DNA from: Pyrinomonadaceae bacterium
GTDB lineage: Bacteria; Acidobacteriota; Blastocatellia; Pyrinomonadales; Pyrinomonadaceae
Assembly: GCA_030841105.1 (NCBI GenBank)
Contig: JAVEDE010000060.1
Coordinates: forward strand, 1 to 64,000
Direction: 5' to 3'
DNA length: 64,000 nucleotides
The translations under genes were made by a program, and so were the position numbers. Below, in pieces: positions 16,676 through 24,344 of the stretch. Within the stretch, counting starts at the first letter, position 1, and each line of letters begins with the position of its first letter. The notes under the pieces were generated by a model, which worked only from the letters and a program-made list of their open reading frames with translations, had not been told where the DNA came from and searched no databases.

Positions 16676-17806
16676 TCACAGTTTCCTGACGAAGCATTTC
16701 CCCGGCAGTTGCCGGACAAGGTCGCGCATCTCAAGGCCGAGCAGGACGCCGCTCAACTCCGAGACGGCCAACTTGCTCGTCCCGGCGAGCGCGTCTATGT
16801 GGACGGGTTCGTCTGCCGACAACAATTTCATTACCATGCGCTCGTCGTCCGAGAGGTCTGCGGGGAGCGCGGCCTGTTGCTGTGCGATAGCGCCCGCTTT
16901 CTTCTTTGACGGTTCGGGCGGCAAGAGGCGCGCGGCGATGTCGGGCGGCAGTTCGGCCGCCACGTCCTGCCACTGTTGTACTAATTTTGCGCCCGCGCCT
17001 TTGATCAGGTAGTTCGTCCCGAACGAGTTGCGCGAGGTGACGTTGCCCGGCACGGCGAACACTTCGCGGTTCTGTTCCATCGCCAGCCGCGCCGTGATCA
17101 GACTGCCGCTGTTCTCGGCCGCTTCCACCAGCAGCACGCCCAAACTCAACCCGCTGATGATCCGGTTGCGGTAGGGAAAGTTTTCGGGGATCGGCGGCGT
17201 CCCCAGCGGGAACTGCGAGACGAGCGCGCCGCCCTTCGTCAAAATCTCTTCCGACAACTTTTTATGATCGCGCGGGTACACCTCGTCAACGCCCGTGCCC
17301 AAGACGCCGACGGTGCGCCCGCCCGCTTCCAGCGCGCCCCTGTGCGCGGCGGCGTCAATGCCGCGCGCCAGCCCCGACACGACGGTCACGCCGCGCGCCG
17401 CCAGATCGCGCGCCAGCATCGAGGCCACGTTCTGCCCGTAGGTCGAACAACGACGCGAGCCGACAATCGCCACGCACGGCGCGTCGAGACACGCCGCCCA
17501 CTCGCCGCGCACGTAGAGCGTGACGGGCGGGTCGGCGATCTCGCGCAGGAGCGCGGGGTAAGTGCCGTCGTCCAGAATCAGCACGTCCGCGCCGAGCGCG
17601 CGCACGCGTTCGAGTTCCCGTTCCGCCTCCGCGTGGCGGTCGCGCAGGACGATGCTCTCCAACGCTTCGGGGCGCAGGCGCAGACGCTCCAACTCCGATC
17701 GCAACGCCGCGAACACACCTTCGGCCGACCCGAAGCGTTCCAACAGACGCGCCGCCGCACGCGGCCCGACGCCCGGCGTCATGTTCAAAGCGATCCAGTC
17801 TTTCAT
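16676..17806 (-). CDS. dprA: DNA-processing protein DprA/Smf
   Basis: 376 residues. N-terminal helix-hairpin-helix segment (IALNMTPGVGPRAAARLLERFG), then the Rossmann-like DprA core: CVAIVGSRRCSTYGQ, VSGLARGIDAAAHRGALEAG, VGVLGTGVDEVYPRDHKKL and LITARLAMEQNREVFAVPGN. A C-terminal winged-helix domain ends at FVRKL. DprA loads RecA on incoming single-stranded DNA during natural transformation. The start codon abuts the heptad element (cgtcacttATG on the minus strand) with no Shine-Dalgarno. No other competence gene is in the window. Downstream lie the two lower-GC exported genes. Confidence 0.97.
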   Translation of the reverse strand: MKDWIALNMTPGVGPRAAARLLERFGSAEGVFAALRSELERLRLRPEALESIVLRDRHAEAERELERVRALGADVLILDDGTYPALLREIADPPVTLYVRGEWAACLDAPCVAIVGSRRCSTYGQNVASMLARDLAARGVTVVSGLARGIDAAAHRGALEAGGRTVGVLGTGVDEVYPRDHKKLSEEILTKGGALVSQFPLGTPPIPENFPYRNRIISGLSLGVLLVEAAENSGSLITARLAMEQNREVFAVPGNVTSRNSFGTNYLIKGAGAKLVQQWQDVAAELPPDIAARLLPPEPSKKKAGAIAQQQAALPADLSDDERMVMKLLSADEPVHIDALAGTSKLAVSELSGVLLGLEMRDLVRQLPGKCFVRKL

Positions 17807-17807
17807 A

Positions 17808-17893
17808 AGTGACGAGTGACGAGTGACGAGCCGGAATTAAGACAAGTTTAAAGACGAGGTTTCTGCTTTAACTCGTCACTTGTCACTCGTCAC
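17808..17893. repeat. Heptad inverted element, GTGACGA/GTGACAA family
   Basis: Arms of gtgacga units at 17808-17831 and complementary tcgtcac/ttgtcac units at 17872-17893, around an AT-richer spacer (acaagtttaaagacgag). It lies between dprA and selC and touches the dprA start codon. Confidence 0.88.
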
Positions 17894-17902
17894 TGTTCTT
17901 GT

Positions 17903-18001
17903 TGGCGGAGGCGTGTGGGAATCGAACCCACCTGAGCCTGTTCTCACAGTCCCACAGACGGTTTTGAAGACCGCGCCATTCACCAGAACAGATGCGCCTC
18001 C
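17903..18001 (-). tRNA. selC: Selenocysteine tRNA (anticodon UCA)
   Basis: 99 nt on the minus strand, with the CCA end encoded. It has a GGAGGCG acceptor arm paired with CGCCTCC, an elongated D stem of 6 bp with a 4-nt loop (CTGTTC-TGGT-GAATGG), and an anticodon loop CTTCAAA on a 5-bp stem. A long variable arm (TGGGACTG/CAGGCTCA around TGAGAA) and a T arm GTGGG-TTCGATT-CCCAC complete it. The length, 6-bp D stem, long variable arm and TCA anticodon identify tRNA-Sec rather than tRNA-Ser. The eighth acceptor pair is a C-A mismatch, which is unusual. No selA, selB or selenoprotein was recognised nearby. Confidence 0.93.
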
Positions 18002-18003
18002 GT

Positions 18004-18156
18004 GAGGTTTAAATCGCCTGAAACCCTACGCGCGGCGGGCGTCGGCTGTCAAGCGCGACCCTCCCGCACGACGCCACCGTCGCCCACGCCGAAACGCCGT
18101 CGTCGTTCGACGCTTCACGCACCGGCCTCTCGCCCCCCGCCCACGCTTCCCCTTCC
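18004..18156. other. Intergenic DNA between selC and the boxC promoter
   Basis: GC-rich, no credible ORF or repeat element; the regulatory sites listed next begin at 18157. Confidence 0.4.
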
Positions 18157-18185
18157 TTGACCGGCGCGCTTCGAGACGGTATTAT
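18157..18185 (+). promoter_or_regulatory. Sigma70-type promoter of the boxC operon
   Basis: TTGACC (18157-18162), a 17-bp spacer and TATTAT (18180-18185): near-consensus with ideal spacing, followed by an operator-like palindrome where transcription would begin. The leader to the boxC ATG at 18322 would be about 130 nt. Confidence 0.75.
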
Positions 18186-18187
18186 CG

Positions 18188-18211
18188 TTTTTCGAACGAG
18201 CGTTCGAAAAA
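18188..18211. promoter_or_regulatory. Operator-like palindrome, probable TetR-family site
   Basis: Perfect 11-bp arms TTTTTCGAACG and CGTTCGAAAAA around a 2-bp centre. Core GAACGNNCGTTC palindromes are typical of TetR-family repressors of acyl-CoA catabolism. It sits over the expected +1 of the boxC promoter, and a TetR-family gene lies at 21551. Confidence 0.7.
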
Positions 18212-18321
18212 TGGAAAAATAACTTTTACGGTCGGACGAGCCGACGCGAGGACAGCCCGCACCGTCGTTCGGCTTCGGGCGCGTGGCGGCGCGGACAAAT
18301 TGTTTGGAGTTCAGTTATCTG

Positions 18322-19953
18322 ATGATTAATTTCGAGACGACACCCGAATCATACAAGCACTGGAAACTGGCGGTGGACGGCGCGGTCGCGACCCTCACGA
18401 TGGACGTGCAGGAAGACGAGACGCTGGCCGACGGCTACAAACTGAAACTCAACTCTTACGACCTCGGAGTTGACATCGAACTCGCAGACGCCGTGCAACG
18501 CCTGCGCTTCGAGCACCCGGAAGTGCAGGTGGTGGTGGTGACGAGCCTCAAGCCGCGCATCTTCTGCGCGGGCGCGAACATCTACATGCTCGGCACGTCG
18601 TCGCACGCCTTCAAAGTCAACTTCTGCAAGTTCACCAACGAGACGCGCTGCGCCATCGAAGACGCCTCGGCCAACTCCGGCCAACGCTACGTCGCCGCGC
18701 TGAACGGCACGGCTTCCGGCGGCGGCTATGAACTCGCCATCGCCTGCGACGAAATCTATCTGGTGGACGACGGCAACTCCGCCGTCTCGCTCCCCGAAGT
18801 CCCCTTGCTCGGCGTGCTCCCCGGCACGGGTGGACTCACGCGCCTCGTTGACAAGCGCAAGATTCGACGCGACCGCGCCGACGTTTTTTCCACGCTCGCC
18901 GAAGGTCTCAAGGGCAAGCGCGCGAAAGAGTGGGGGCTGGTTGACGGCTATTTCCCGACGAGCAAGTTTCAGGAAGCGGTGGCCGCGCACGTCGAGAGCC
19001 TCGTCAAGACCGACGGCGCGAAGGCCGCGGCCAAAGGCATCAAACTCAATCCGCTTCAAGTCGAAGCGACGGCCGCGGGGCGCGAGTACAAGTACGTCAG
19101 CGTGAAGTTGAATCGCGAGAAGCGTTATGCAGACCTGACGGTGCGCGCGCCGCAGGGCGTGCAGCCCTCCACGGTCGCCGAGATCGAACAACTCGGCGAC
19201 GCCTACTGGCCGCTTCAAGCCTATCGCGAACTCGACGACGCGCTCCTGCACCTGCGTATGAACGAACTGGAGATCGGCCTCGTCTGCCTGCGCACCGAAG
19301 GTGACCTTGAGGACGTGCTCGCCGTTGACCGCACGCTGCTCGCCAACCGCGACCACTGGCTCGTCCGCGAGACCATTCTCTACATGGCGCGCGTGCTGCG
19401 TCGTCTCGACCTGACGGCCAAGAGTTTCTTTGCGTTCATCGAACCGGGCAGTTGCTTCGCCGGAAACTTGCTCGAACTCGCGCTCTCCGCCGACCGCACC
19501 TACATGCTGAACGACCCGGATGCGAAGGTTGAGGTCGCCACAAGCGAGTTCAACGCGGGCGCGCTCCCGATGTCGAACGGGCTGACGCGTCTGCAATCGC
19601 GTTTCCTCGTCGCGCCGGAGCAGGCCGACGAAGTTCTCAAACACGAGGGCGCGCTCGACGCCGAAGCCGCCGAAGCGGCCGGACTCGTCACCTTCGCGCC
19701 CGACGACCTCGACTGGGAGGACAAGATTCGCGTGGACATCGAAGAGCGCACCTCGCTCTCGCCCGACGCCTTGACGGGCATGGAGGCGTCGCTTCGCTTC
19801 GCCGGTCCCGAGACGATGGACACCAAAATTTACGGCCGCCTGACCGCGTGGCAGAACTGGATTTTCCAACGCCCCAACGCCGTCGGCCCCGAAGGCGCGC
19901 TCACCAACTACGGCAAGCCGACGCAGGCGCAGTTCGATTACAAGAGAACGTAA
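18322..19953 (+). CDS. boxC: 2,3-epoxybenzoyl-CoA dihydrolase (benzoyl-CoA-dihydrodiol lyase) BoxC
   Basis: 543 residues from the ATG at 18322 (ggag 12 nt upstream). A longer frame from 18283 has no support. It is a double crotonase-fold protein. The first domain holds IFCAGANIYMLGTSSHAFKVNFCKFTNETR and NGTASGGGYELAIACDEIYLVDD; the second is a degenerate crotonase half (FIEPGSCFAGNLLELALSADRTYML). Length and sequence are characteristic of BoxC, which opens the epoxidised ring of benzoyl-CoA to 3,4-dehydroadipyl-CoA semialdehyde plus formate. First gene of the catabolic island, directly after the promoter and palindrome; boxB follows across a heptad element. Confidence 0.95.
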   Translation: MINFETTPESYKHWKLAVDGAVATLTMDVQEDETLADGYKLKLNSYDLGVDIELADAVQRLRFEHPEVQVVVVTSLKPRIFCAGANIYMLGTSSHAFKVNFCKFTNETRCAIEDASANSGQRYVAALNGTASGGGYELAIACDEIYLVDDGNSAVSLPEVPLLGVLPGTGGLTRLVDKRKIRRDRADVFSTLAEGLKGKRAKEWGLVDGYFPTSKFQEAVAAHVESLVKTDGAKAAAKGIKLNPLQVEATAAGREYKYVSVKLNREKRYADLTVRAPQGVQPSTVAEIEQLGDAYWPLQAYRELDDALLHLRMNELEIGLVCLRTEGDLEDVLAVDRTLLANRDHWLVRETILYMARVLRRLDLTAKSFFAFIEPGSCFAGNLLELALSADRTYMLNDPDAKVEVATSEFNAGALPMSNGLTRLQSRFLVAPEQADEVLKHEGALDAEAAEAAGLVTFAPDDLDWEDKIRVDIEERTSLSPDALTGMEASLRFAGPETMDTKIYGRLTAWQNWIFQRPNAVGPEGALTNYGKPTQAQFDYKRT

Positions 19954-19957
19954 AGAA

Positions 19958-20030
19958 GTGACGAGTGACAAGTGACGAGTGACAAGTTAAAAACTAACAG
20001 CTTGTTTCTTCTTTCTCGTCACTCGTCACT
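19958..20030. repeat. Heptad inverted element, GTGACGA/GTGACAA family
   Basis: Left arm gtgacgagtgacaagtgacg, AT-rich spacer (gttaaaaactaacagcttg), right arm tcgtcactcgtcact. It fills the boxC-boxB gap. Confidence 0.88.
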
Positions 20031-20041
20031 GAGGTTTAACC

Positions 20042-21454
20042 ATGAGCATGAATTTATACGAACGCATCCCGAACAACGTGAATCTCTCCGGCGACAAGCG
20101 GCTGCAACGCGCGTTGGAGAAGTGGCTGCCGAATTACCTCGACTGGTGGCGCGAGATGGGGCCGGACGGCTTTCAGGATAAGGAAGTCTATCTCCGCACG
20201 GCCATCAGCGTGCAGCCCGACGGGTGGGCGAATTTCGACTACGTGAAGATGCCCGATTATCGTTGGGGCATCTTCCTCAAGCCGGCGGACGCGAACGCCA
20301 CGGTCGGCTTCGGCGACAACTACGGGATGCCCGTCTATCAGGAAGTGCCCGGCGAGTTTCGCAACGCGCTGCGCCGCATCATCGTCACGCAGGGCGACAC
20401 CGAACCGGCCTCCGTCGAACAGCAACGCGAACTCGGCAAGACCTGCCCGTCGCTCTACGACCTGCGCAATCTCTTCCAGGTGAACGTCGAGGAAGGCCGC
20501 CACCTCTGGGCGATGGTCTACCTGCTGCAACGCTACTTCGGGCAGGACGGCCGCGACGAGGCCGACGAACTGCTGCAACGCCGCAGCGGCAACCCCGACA
20601 AGCCGCGCATCCTCGAAGCCTTCAACCAGCCGTGCGATGACTGGCTCAACTTTTTCTGCTTCACGATGTTCACAGACCGCGACGGCAAGTTCCAACTCGC
20701 CGCGCTGGCCGAGTCGGGCTTCGAGCCGCTCGCGCGCACCTGCCAGTTCATGTTAACGGAAGAGGCGCATCACCTCTTCGTCGGCGAGACGGGCGTCGGC
20801 CGCGTGGTCAAACGCACCGCGCAGTTGATGAAAGAGAATCCGAACGAGGACGTGCGAGAACTCGGCGCGATCCCGCTCGACATCCTGCAACGCTACATCA
20901 ACTTCTGGTTCTCCTACTCGCTCGATCTCTTCGGCGGCGAGATCAGTTCCAACTCCGCAGACTTCTTCGCCGCCGGACTCAAAGGCCGCTACAAGGAGCA
21001 GGACAACTACGCGGAGCACACCGCCGCGAACGAAAACTTCATGCTCACGGTCGTCGAAGACGGACGACTCGCACAACGCGAAGTGCCGCTGCGGAACGCG
21101 CTCAACGAAGTGCTGCGCGGCGAGTACGTCAAGGACTGCGAACGCGCGCTCGCACGCTGGAACAAGTTTCTGCGCGACGATGGCGTCGCCGCCGAACTCT
21201 ACCTGCCGAGCACGCGCTTTCACCGCCACGTCGGCGAGTTCGCCGGGCACGCGTTCGACGTGCGGGGCGAACTTATCAACGCGGATGAATTTGAACGCCG
21301 CCGCGCCGAGTGGCTGCCCTCGATGGCCGACCGCGAGTTCGTCCGCAGCCTGATGCACCCCGTCACCGAACCCGGCAAGATCGCCAACTGGATCGCCCCG
21401 CCCGCCGCAGGCATTAAGGGCAAGCCGTTCGAGTTCGAGTACGTGAGACTCTAA
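20042..21454 (+). CDS. boxB: Benzoyl-CoA 2,3-epoxidase, oxygenase component BoxB
   Basis: 470 residues, the usual BoxB length. It inserts one oxygen atom into the ring of benzoyl-CoA using a di-iron centre. Ligand motifs are visible: Glu121 region, VNVEEGRHLWAMVY (Glu151, His154) and FMLTEEAHHLFVGETG (Glu240/241, His243/244). The N-terminus (LYERIPNNVNLSGDKRLQRALEKWLPNYLDWW) is characteristic. It needs electrons from the BoxA reductase, which is not encoded in the window. The start has a weak gagg upstream, just after the repeat element. Could act on a substituted benzoyl-CoA such as 2-aminobenzoyl-CoA given its neighbours, but this is speculation. Confidence 0.95.
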   Translation: MSMNLYERIPNNVNLSGDKRLQRALEKWLPNYLDWWREMGPDGFQDKEVYLRTAISVQPDGWANFDYVKMPDYRWGIFLKPADANATVGFGDNYGMPVYQEVPGEFRNALRRIIVTQGDTEPASVEQQRELGKTCPSLYDLRNLFQVNVEEGRHLWAMVYLLQRYFGQDGRDEADELLQRRSGNPDKPRILEAFNQPCDDWLNFFCFTMFTDRDGKFQLAALAESGFEPLARTCQFMLTEEAHHLFVGETGVGRVVKRTAQLMKENPNEDVRELGAIPLDILQRYINFWFSYSLDLFGGEISSNSADFFAAGLKGRYKEQDNYAEHTAANENFMLTVVEDGRLAQREVPLRNALNEVLRGEYVKDCERALARWNKFLRDDGVAAELYLPSTRFHRHVGEFAGHAFDVRGELINADEFERRRAEWLPSMADREFVRSLMHPVTEPGKIANWIAPPAAGIKGKPFEFEYVRL

Positions 21455-21458
21455 AGCA

Positions 21459-21546
21459 AACGATGAACGCGGAAGGGTGAACGATGAAGTAAGAGCAAGT
21501 GCTTTTCTCTTCCGTTCATCATTCCACGTTCATCGCTCATCGTTTC
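21459..21546. repeat. Heptad inverted element, GATGAAC family
   Basis: Left arm cgatgaac/gtgaacgatgaa, right arm gttcatcattccacgttcatcgctcatc. It has the same architecture as the other elements with a different 7-bp word, and touches the TetR start codon through a T-rich linker. Confidence 0.8.
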
Positions 21547-21550
21547 ATTT

Positions 21551-22243
21551 ATGGCTGCCAACCTTTCGACAGACTTCTCGCGCTACGATCAGAAGTTGGA
21601 GTTCATCCTCCGCACGTCGGCGCGCATCTTCGCCGAGAAGGGTTACCATCCGACCTCGATGCGCGACATCGCGCGCGCGACCGAAGTGAGCCTCGCCGGG
21701 CTGTACTACTACTGCAAGTCGAAAGAAGAACTGCTCTTTCTGATTCAGGACAACTGTTTCGGCCGCGTCCACGAACGCCTGCACGAACGCCTGCGCGAGA
21801 CGACTGATCCGGTCGCGAAGTTGCGGCTTGTGATCGAGAACCACCTGTCGTTCTTCGCCGCCAACATGGCCGAGATGAAGGTGCTCTCGCACGAGGCCGA
21901 ATCGCTCGCGGGCGAGATGCGCGCGCACGTCACGGGGCGCAAGCAGCAGTACACGCGCCTCGTCCGCCGCATCCTCTCCGAGGTGCAGCAACAGCAGGCG
22001 CAGCACGGCCACGCGCACAAGGTTGATCTGACGGTCGCCACCTACGCCCTCTTCGGCATGATGAACTGGATTTACAACTGGTACGACCCGCGCGGCAAAC
22101 TCTCCGTGGGCGACCTCGTGGACAACCTCGCGCGCCTCTTCCTCTCCGGCTTCCTTGCCGGAAACACCGGCGGCGAACTACAGTTCACCCCGAAGACCGC
22201 CGACACGGAACGCCTCAGCGTCTGGCGCGCGCCGCAAACATAA
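21551..22243 (+). CDS. TetR/AcrR-family transcriptional regulator
   Basis: 230 residues. The N-terminal helix-turn-helix is typical (ILRTSARIFAEKGYHPTSMRDIARATEVSLAGLYYYCKSKEELL), followed by an all-helical ligand-binding domain with HEAESLAGEM and ALFGMMNWIYNWYDPRGKLS, a pattern common among regulators of acyl-CoA and aromatic-CoA catabolism. It lies inside the box operon, so it probably represses it from the palindrome at 18188-18211, with an aromatic acyl-CoA as inducer; both are inference. No Shine-Dalgarno precedes the ATG, which follows the GATGAAC-type element. Confidence 0.93.
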   Translation: MAANLSTDFSRYDQKLEFILRTSARIFAEKGYHPTSMRDIARATEVSLAGLYYYCKSKEELLFLIQDNCFGRVHERLHERLRETTDPVAKLRLVIENHLSFFAANMAEMKVLSHEAESLAGEMRAHVTGRKQQYTRLVRRILSEVQQQQAQHGHAHKVDLTVATYALFGMMNWIYNWYDPRGKLSVGDLVDNLARLFLSGFLAGNTGGELQFTPKTADTERLSVWRAPQT

Positions 22244-22262
22244 AGTTAAGAAGGAGCGAGCG

Positions 22263-22454
22263 ATGACACGCACACTAACCGCAACCATTCGGCGCGAGGA
22301 TGATGGTTTCGTCGCGCTCTGTCCTGAGTTAGACGTTGCCAGCCAGGGTGATTCGATTGAAGGGGCGCGAGCCAATTTGAAAGAAGCGGTCGAGTTATTT
22401 CTTGAGAGCGCACACCCCGATGAGATCGCCGGACGACTCGACAGCGAAATTTGA
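22263..22454 (+). CDS. HicB-like small protein without HicA
   Basis: 63 residues with an excellent ribosome binding site (aagaaggagcgagcg). The sequence (MTRTLTATIRREDDGFVALC, PELDVASQGDSIEGARANLKEAVELFLE) matches the partial RNase-H-like fold of HicB antitoxins and related UPF0150 proteins. It lacks the C-terminal DNA-binding helix found in many HicB proteins. No HicA-like double-stranded-RNA-binding toxin gene is adjacent: the next 34 bp lead directly into a crotonase gene. Probably an orphan HicB-fold protein co-transcribed with the catabolic genes. The short length could hide it from annotation. Confidence 0.75.
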   Translation: MTRTLTATIRREDDGFVALCPELDVASQGDSIEGARANLKEAVELFLESAHPDEIAGRLDSEI

Positions 22455-22488
22455 GTCAAAGTAATTTACTAAACGGAGCGTAATTAAA

Positions 22489-23325
22489 ATGGCGGAAGCG
22501 GAAGCGAAGGTTCAGGAGACGGAGGGCGGGGGCGGCAAGCTCGTGCGGTACGCGGCGGAGGGCGGCGTCGCCGTGTTGACCTTAAACGATCCCCCGGCGA
22601 ACACGTATAGCTACGAGATGATGCAGGAACTCGACCGCGCCGTTCTCGCGGCACGCATGGACGAGTCGGTTCACGTCATCGTCATCACGGGGAGCGGCGA
22701 GAAGTTTTTCTGCGCGGGCGCGGACATCGGGATGCTTCAGAGCGTGACGCCGACGTTCAAATATTATTTTTGCCTCCACGCGAACGAAACTCTGTCGCGT
22801 CTGGAGCAGACGCCGAAACTCGTCATCGCGGCCATCAACGGCCACTGCGTTGGCGGCGGCCTCGAAGTGGCGATGGCGGCCGACCTGCGCATCGCGCGCA
22901 AGGGCGCGGGCAAGATGGGCTTGCCCGAAGTCTCGCTCGGAGTGCTGCCGGGCACGGGCGGCACGCAGCGGCTCGTGCGCATCGTCGGCAAGTCGCGCGC
23001 GATTGAGTTGATGACGACGGGCGAGCTTTTCGCTTTCGAGCGCGGCCTCGAACTCGGCCTCTTGAACCACGTCTACGAGGCGGAGACGGGCGCGGCGTTC
23101 ATGGAGCAGGTGCTCGGTTACGCGCGACAGTTCACCACTCCCCACAAGGCGGCGCACGCCGTCGGGCGCATCAAGCGCGCCGTGCAGACCGGCGCGGAGA
23201 TTCCCTTCGAGTCCGCGCTCGCGCTCGAACGCGAACTCCAACAACAACTCTTCCAGTCCGAAGACGCGCGCGAAGGTCTCGACGCCTACGTCGGCAAACG
23301 CAAGCCTGAGTTTAAAGGGCGGTGA
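22489..23325 (+). CDS. Enoyl-CoA hydratase/isomerase (crotonase family), both catalytic Glu present
   Basis: 278 residues. CoA-binding oxyanion motif FFCAGADIGMLQ and catalytic region INGHCVGGGLEVAMAADLRIA followed by MGLPEVSLGVLPGTGGTQRL. Both Glu residues equivalent to the classical hydratase pair (in GGGLEVAM and GLPEV) are present, so it is the best hydratase candidate among the three crotonases here. It probably hydrates an unsaturated CoA ester made after ring opening. The stop codon TGA (23323-23325) falls inside the first GTGACAA heptad of the next element. The N-terminal 20 residues are an extra polar, Glu/Gly-rich extension. Confidence 0.92.
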   Translation: MAEAEAKVQETEGGGGKLVRYAAEGGVAVLTLNDPPANTYSYEMMQELDRAVLAARMDESVHVIVITGSGEKFFCAGADIGMLQSVTPTFKYYFCLHANETLSRLEQTPKLVIAAINGHCVGGGLEVAMAADLRIARKGAGKMGLPEVSLGVLPGTGGTQRLVRIVGKSRAIELMTTGELFAFERGLELGLLNHVYEAETGAAFMEQVLGYARQFTTPHKAAHAVGRIKRAVQTGAEIPFESALALERELQQQLFQSEDAREGLDAYVGKRKPEFKGR

Positions 23326-23418
23326 CAAGTGACGGGTGACAAGAGACAAGTTGAAACCAAGACTTGTCTCTTTAACTTATCTCTTTAACTTGTTACTTGT
23401 CACCCGTCACTTGTCACT
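23322..23418. repeat. Heptad inverted element, GTGACAA family
   Basis: Arms of gtgacaagtgacgggtgac and its complement around a spacer with agacaag/acttgtct words. The element supplies the stop codon of the upstream gene and ends 6 bp before the next ATG. Confidence 0.88.
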
Positions 23419-23424
23419 GATTTT

Positions 23425-24210
23425 ATGGAGCAATTCATCAAAGTCCACGCGCGCGAACGCATCCTGACGATCACTTTGGATCGCGCCGAGAAGTTGAACG
23501 CCTTCGCGGGACACATGCGGCGCGATCTGGGCGAGACGTTGGAGCGCGCGGGCAGCGACGACGACGTGCGCGTCATCGTCATCACGGGCGCGGGGCGCGC
23601 GTTCTGCGCGGGCGGCGACGTGGCGGCGATGGGCGAGATGATGGCGCGCGAGGACGCAGACGAGTTCGCGCGGATGCTCGGCGCGGGGCGGCGCGTGGTG
23701 ACGACGATTCGCGAGATGGTCAAACCCGTCCTCGCTTCGATCAACGGCGTCGCGTCGGGCGCGGGCTTCAACCTCGCGCTCGCGTGCGACCTGCGCATCG
23801 CGGCACAGTCGGCGAAGTTCAGCCAGTCGTTCGTCAAGCTGGGGTTGCACCCGGACTGGGGCGGGACTTACTTCCTGCCGCGCATCGTGCCGCCGAACAT
23901 CGCCTGCGAGATGTTCTTTCTCGGCGACGCGATTGACTCGACGCGCGCGCTCGCGCTCGGCCTCGTCAACCGCGTCGTGCCTGACGACGAACTCGCGGCC
24001 GAGACTTGGCGGCTCGCCGAACGCCTGCGCGACGCGCCGCCCGAATCCGTCGCCGCCGCCAAGCACGCCGTCTACCTGAGCCACCACGCCGAACTCGAAG
24101 AGATGTTGCAGTACGAGACCGAAGCGCAACTCCGCTGCTTCCAAACCTCGGACGCGCGCGAGCGCGTGCGCGCCTTCGTGGAAAAACGCGACCCGCGCAC
24201 CGTCAAGTAG
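23425..24210 (+). CDS. Crotonase-family protein, PaaG-like (hydratase Glu pair absent)
   Basis: 261 residues. It has the CoA-binding motif FCAGGDVAAMGEM, then VASGAGFNLALACDLRIA and FVKLGLHPDWGGTYFLPR. The two Glu residues of classical hydratases are replaced (Asn in GAGFNLAL; Val/Lys in SFVKLGL), while an Asp is kept in LHPDWGGT. This pattern is seen in PaaG-type and other isomerising crotonases, so isomerase or ring-cleavage chemistry is likelier than hydration. It starts 6 bp after a GTGACAA element (tcactgattttATG) without a Shine-Dalgarno. It probably works on CoA esters from the same pathway as boxBC. Confidence 0.9.
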   Translation: MEQFIKVHARERILTITLDRAEKLNAFAGHMRRDLGETLERAGSDDDVRVIVITGAGRAFCAGGDVAAMGEMMAREDADEFARMLGAGRRVVTTIREMVKPVLASINGVASGAGFNLALACDLRIAAQSAKFSQSFVKLGLHPDWGGTYFLPRIVPPNIACEMFFLGDAIDSTRALALGLVNRVVPDDELAAETWRLAERLRDAPPESVAAAKHAVYLSHHAELEEMLQYETEAQLRCFQTSDARERVRAFVEKRDPRTVK

Positions 24211-24344
24211 GTTTCAAGTTGAAGGTTTCAGGTTTCAAGTTAAATACCGGAGAGCCTTTCAAATTTGACACTCGAAATTTGAAACTTGAAAGCTGAGACC
24301 TTCAGTCCTGAAACCTGAAACTTGGAACTTGAAACCTGAAACTT
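24211..24344. repeat. Heptad inverted element, GTTTCAA family
   Basis: Left arm gtttcaagttgaaggtttca and further units, right arm a long run of tgaaacctgaaacttg-type units that ends at the ATG of the SDR gene. One of three GTTTCAA-family elements in the window. Confidence 0.87.

Noticed and set aside
16539-17012. Plus-strand frame overlapping dprA
   Set aside because: It has no domain pattern and lies antisense to the well-supported DprA winged-helix region.
18349-19971. 540-codon antisense frame opposite boxC
   Set aside because: It is the mirror of a strong BoxC coding frame, is Arg/Val/Glu-rich without motifs, and starts inside the repeat element.
18322-21454. Anaerobic benzoyl-CoA degradation
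   Set aside because: BoxB has the aerobic di-iron ExxH motifs and no benzoyl-CoA reductase (bcr or bam) genes are visible, so the aerobic box route fits.
22263-22454. A complete HicAB toxin-antitoxin pair
   Set aside because: No HicA-like frame lies within reach on either side; only the HicB-like protein is present.
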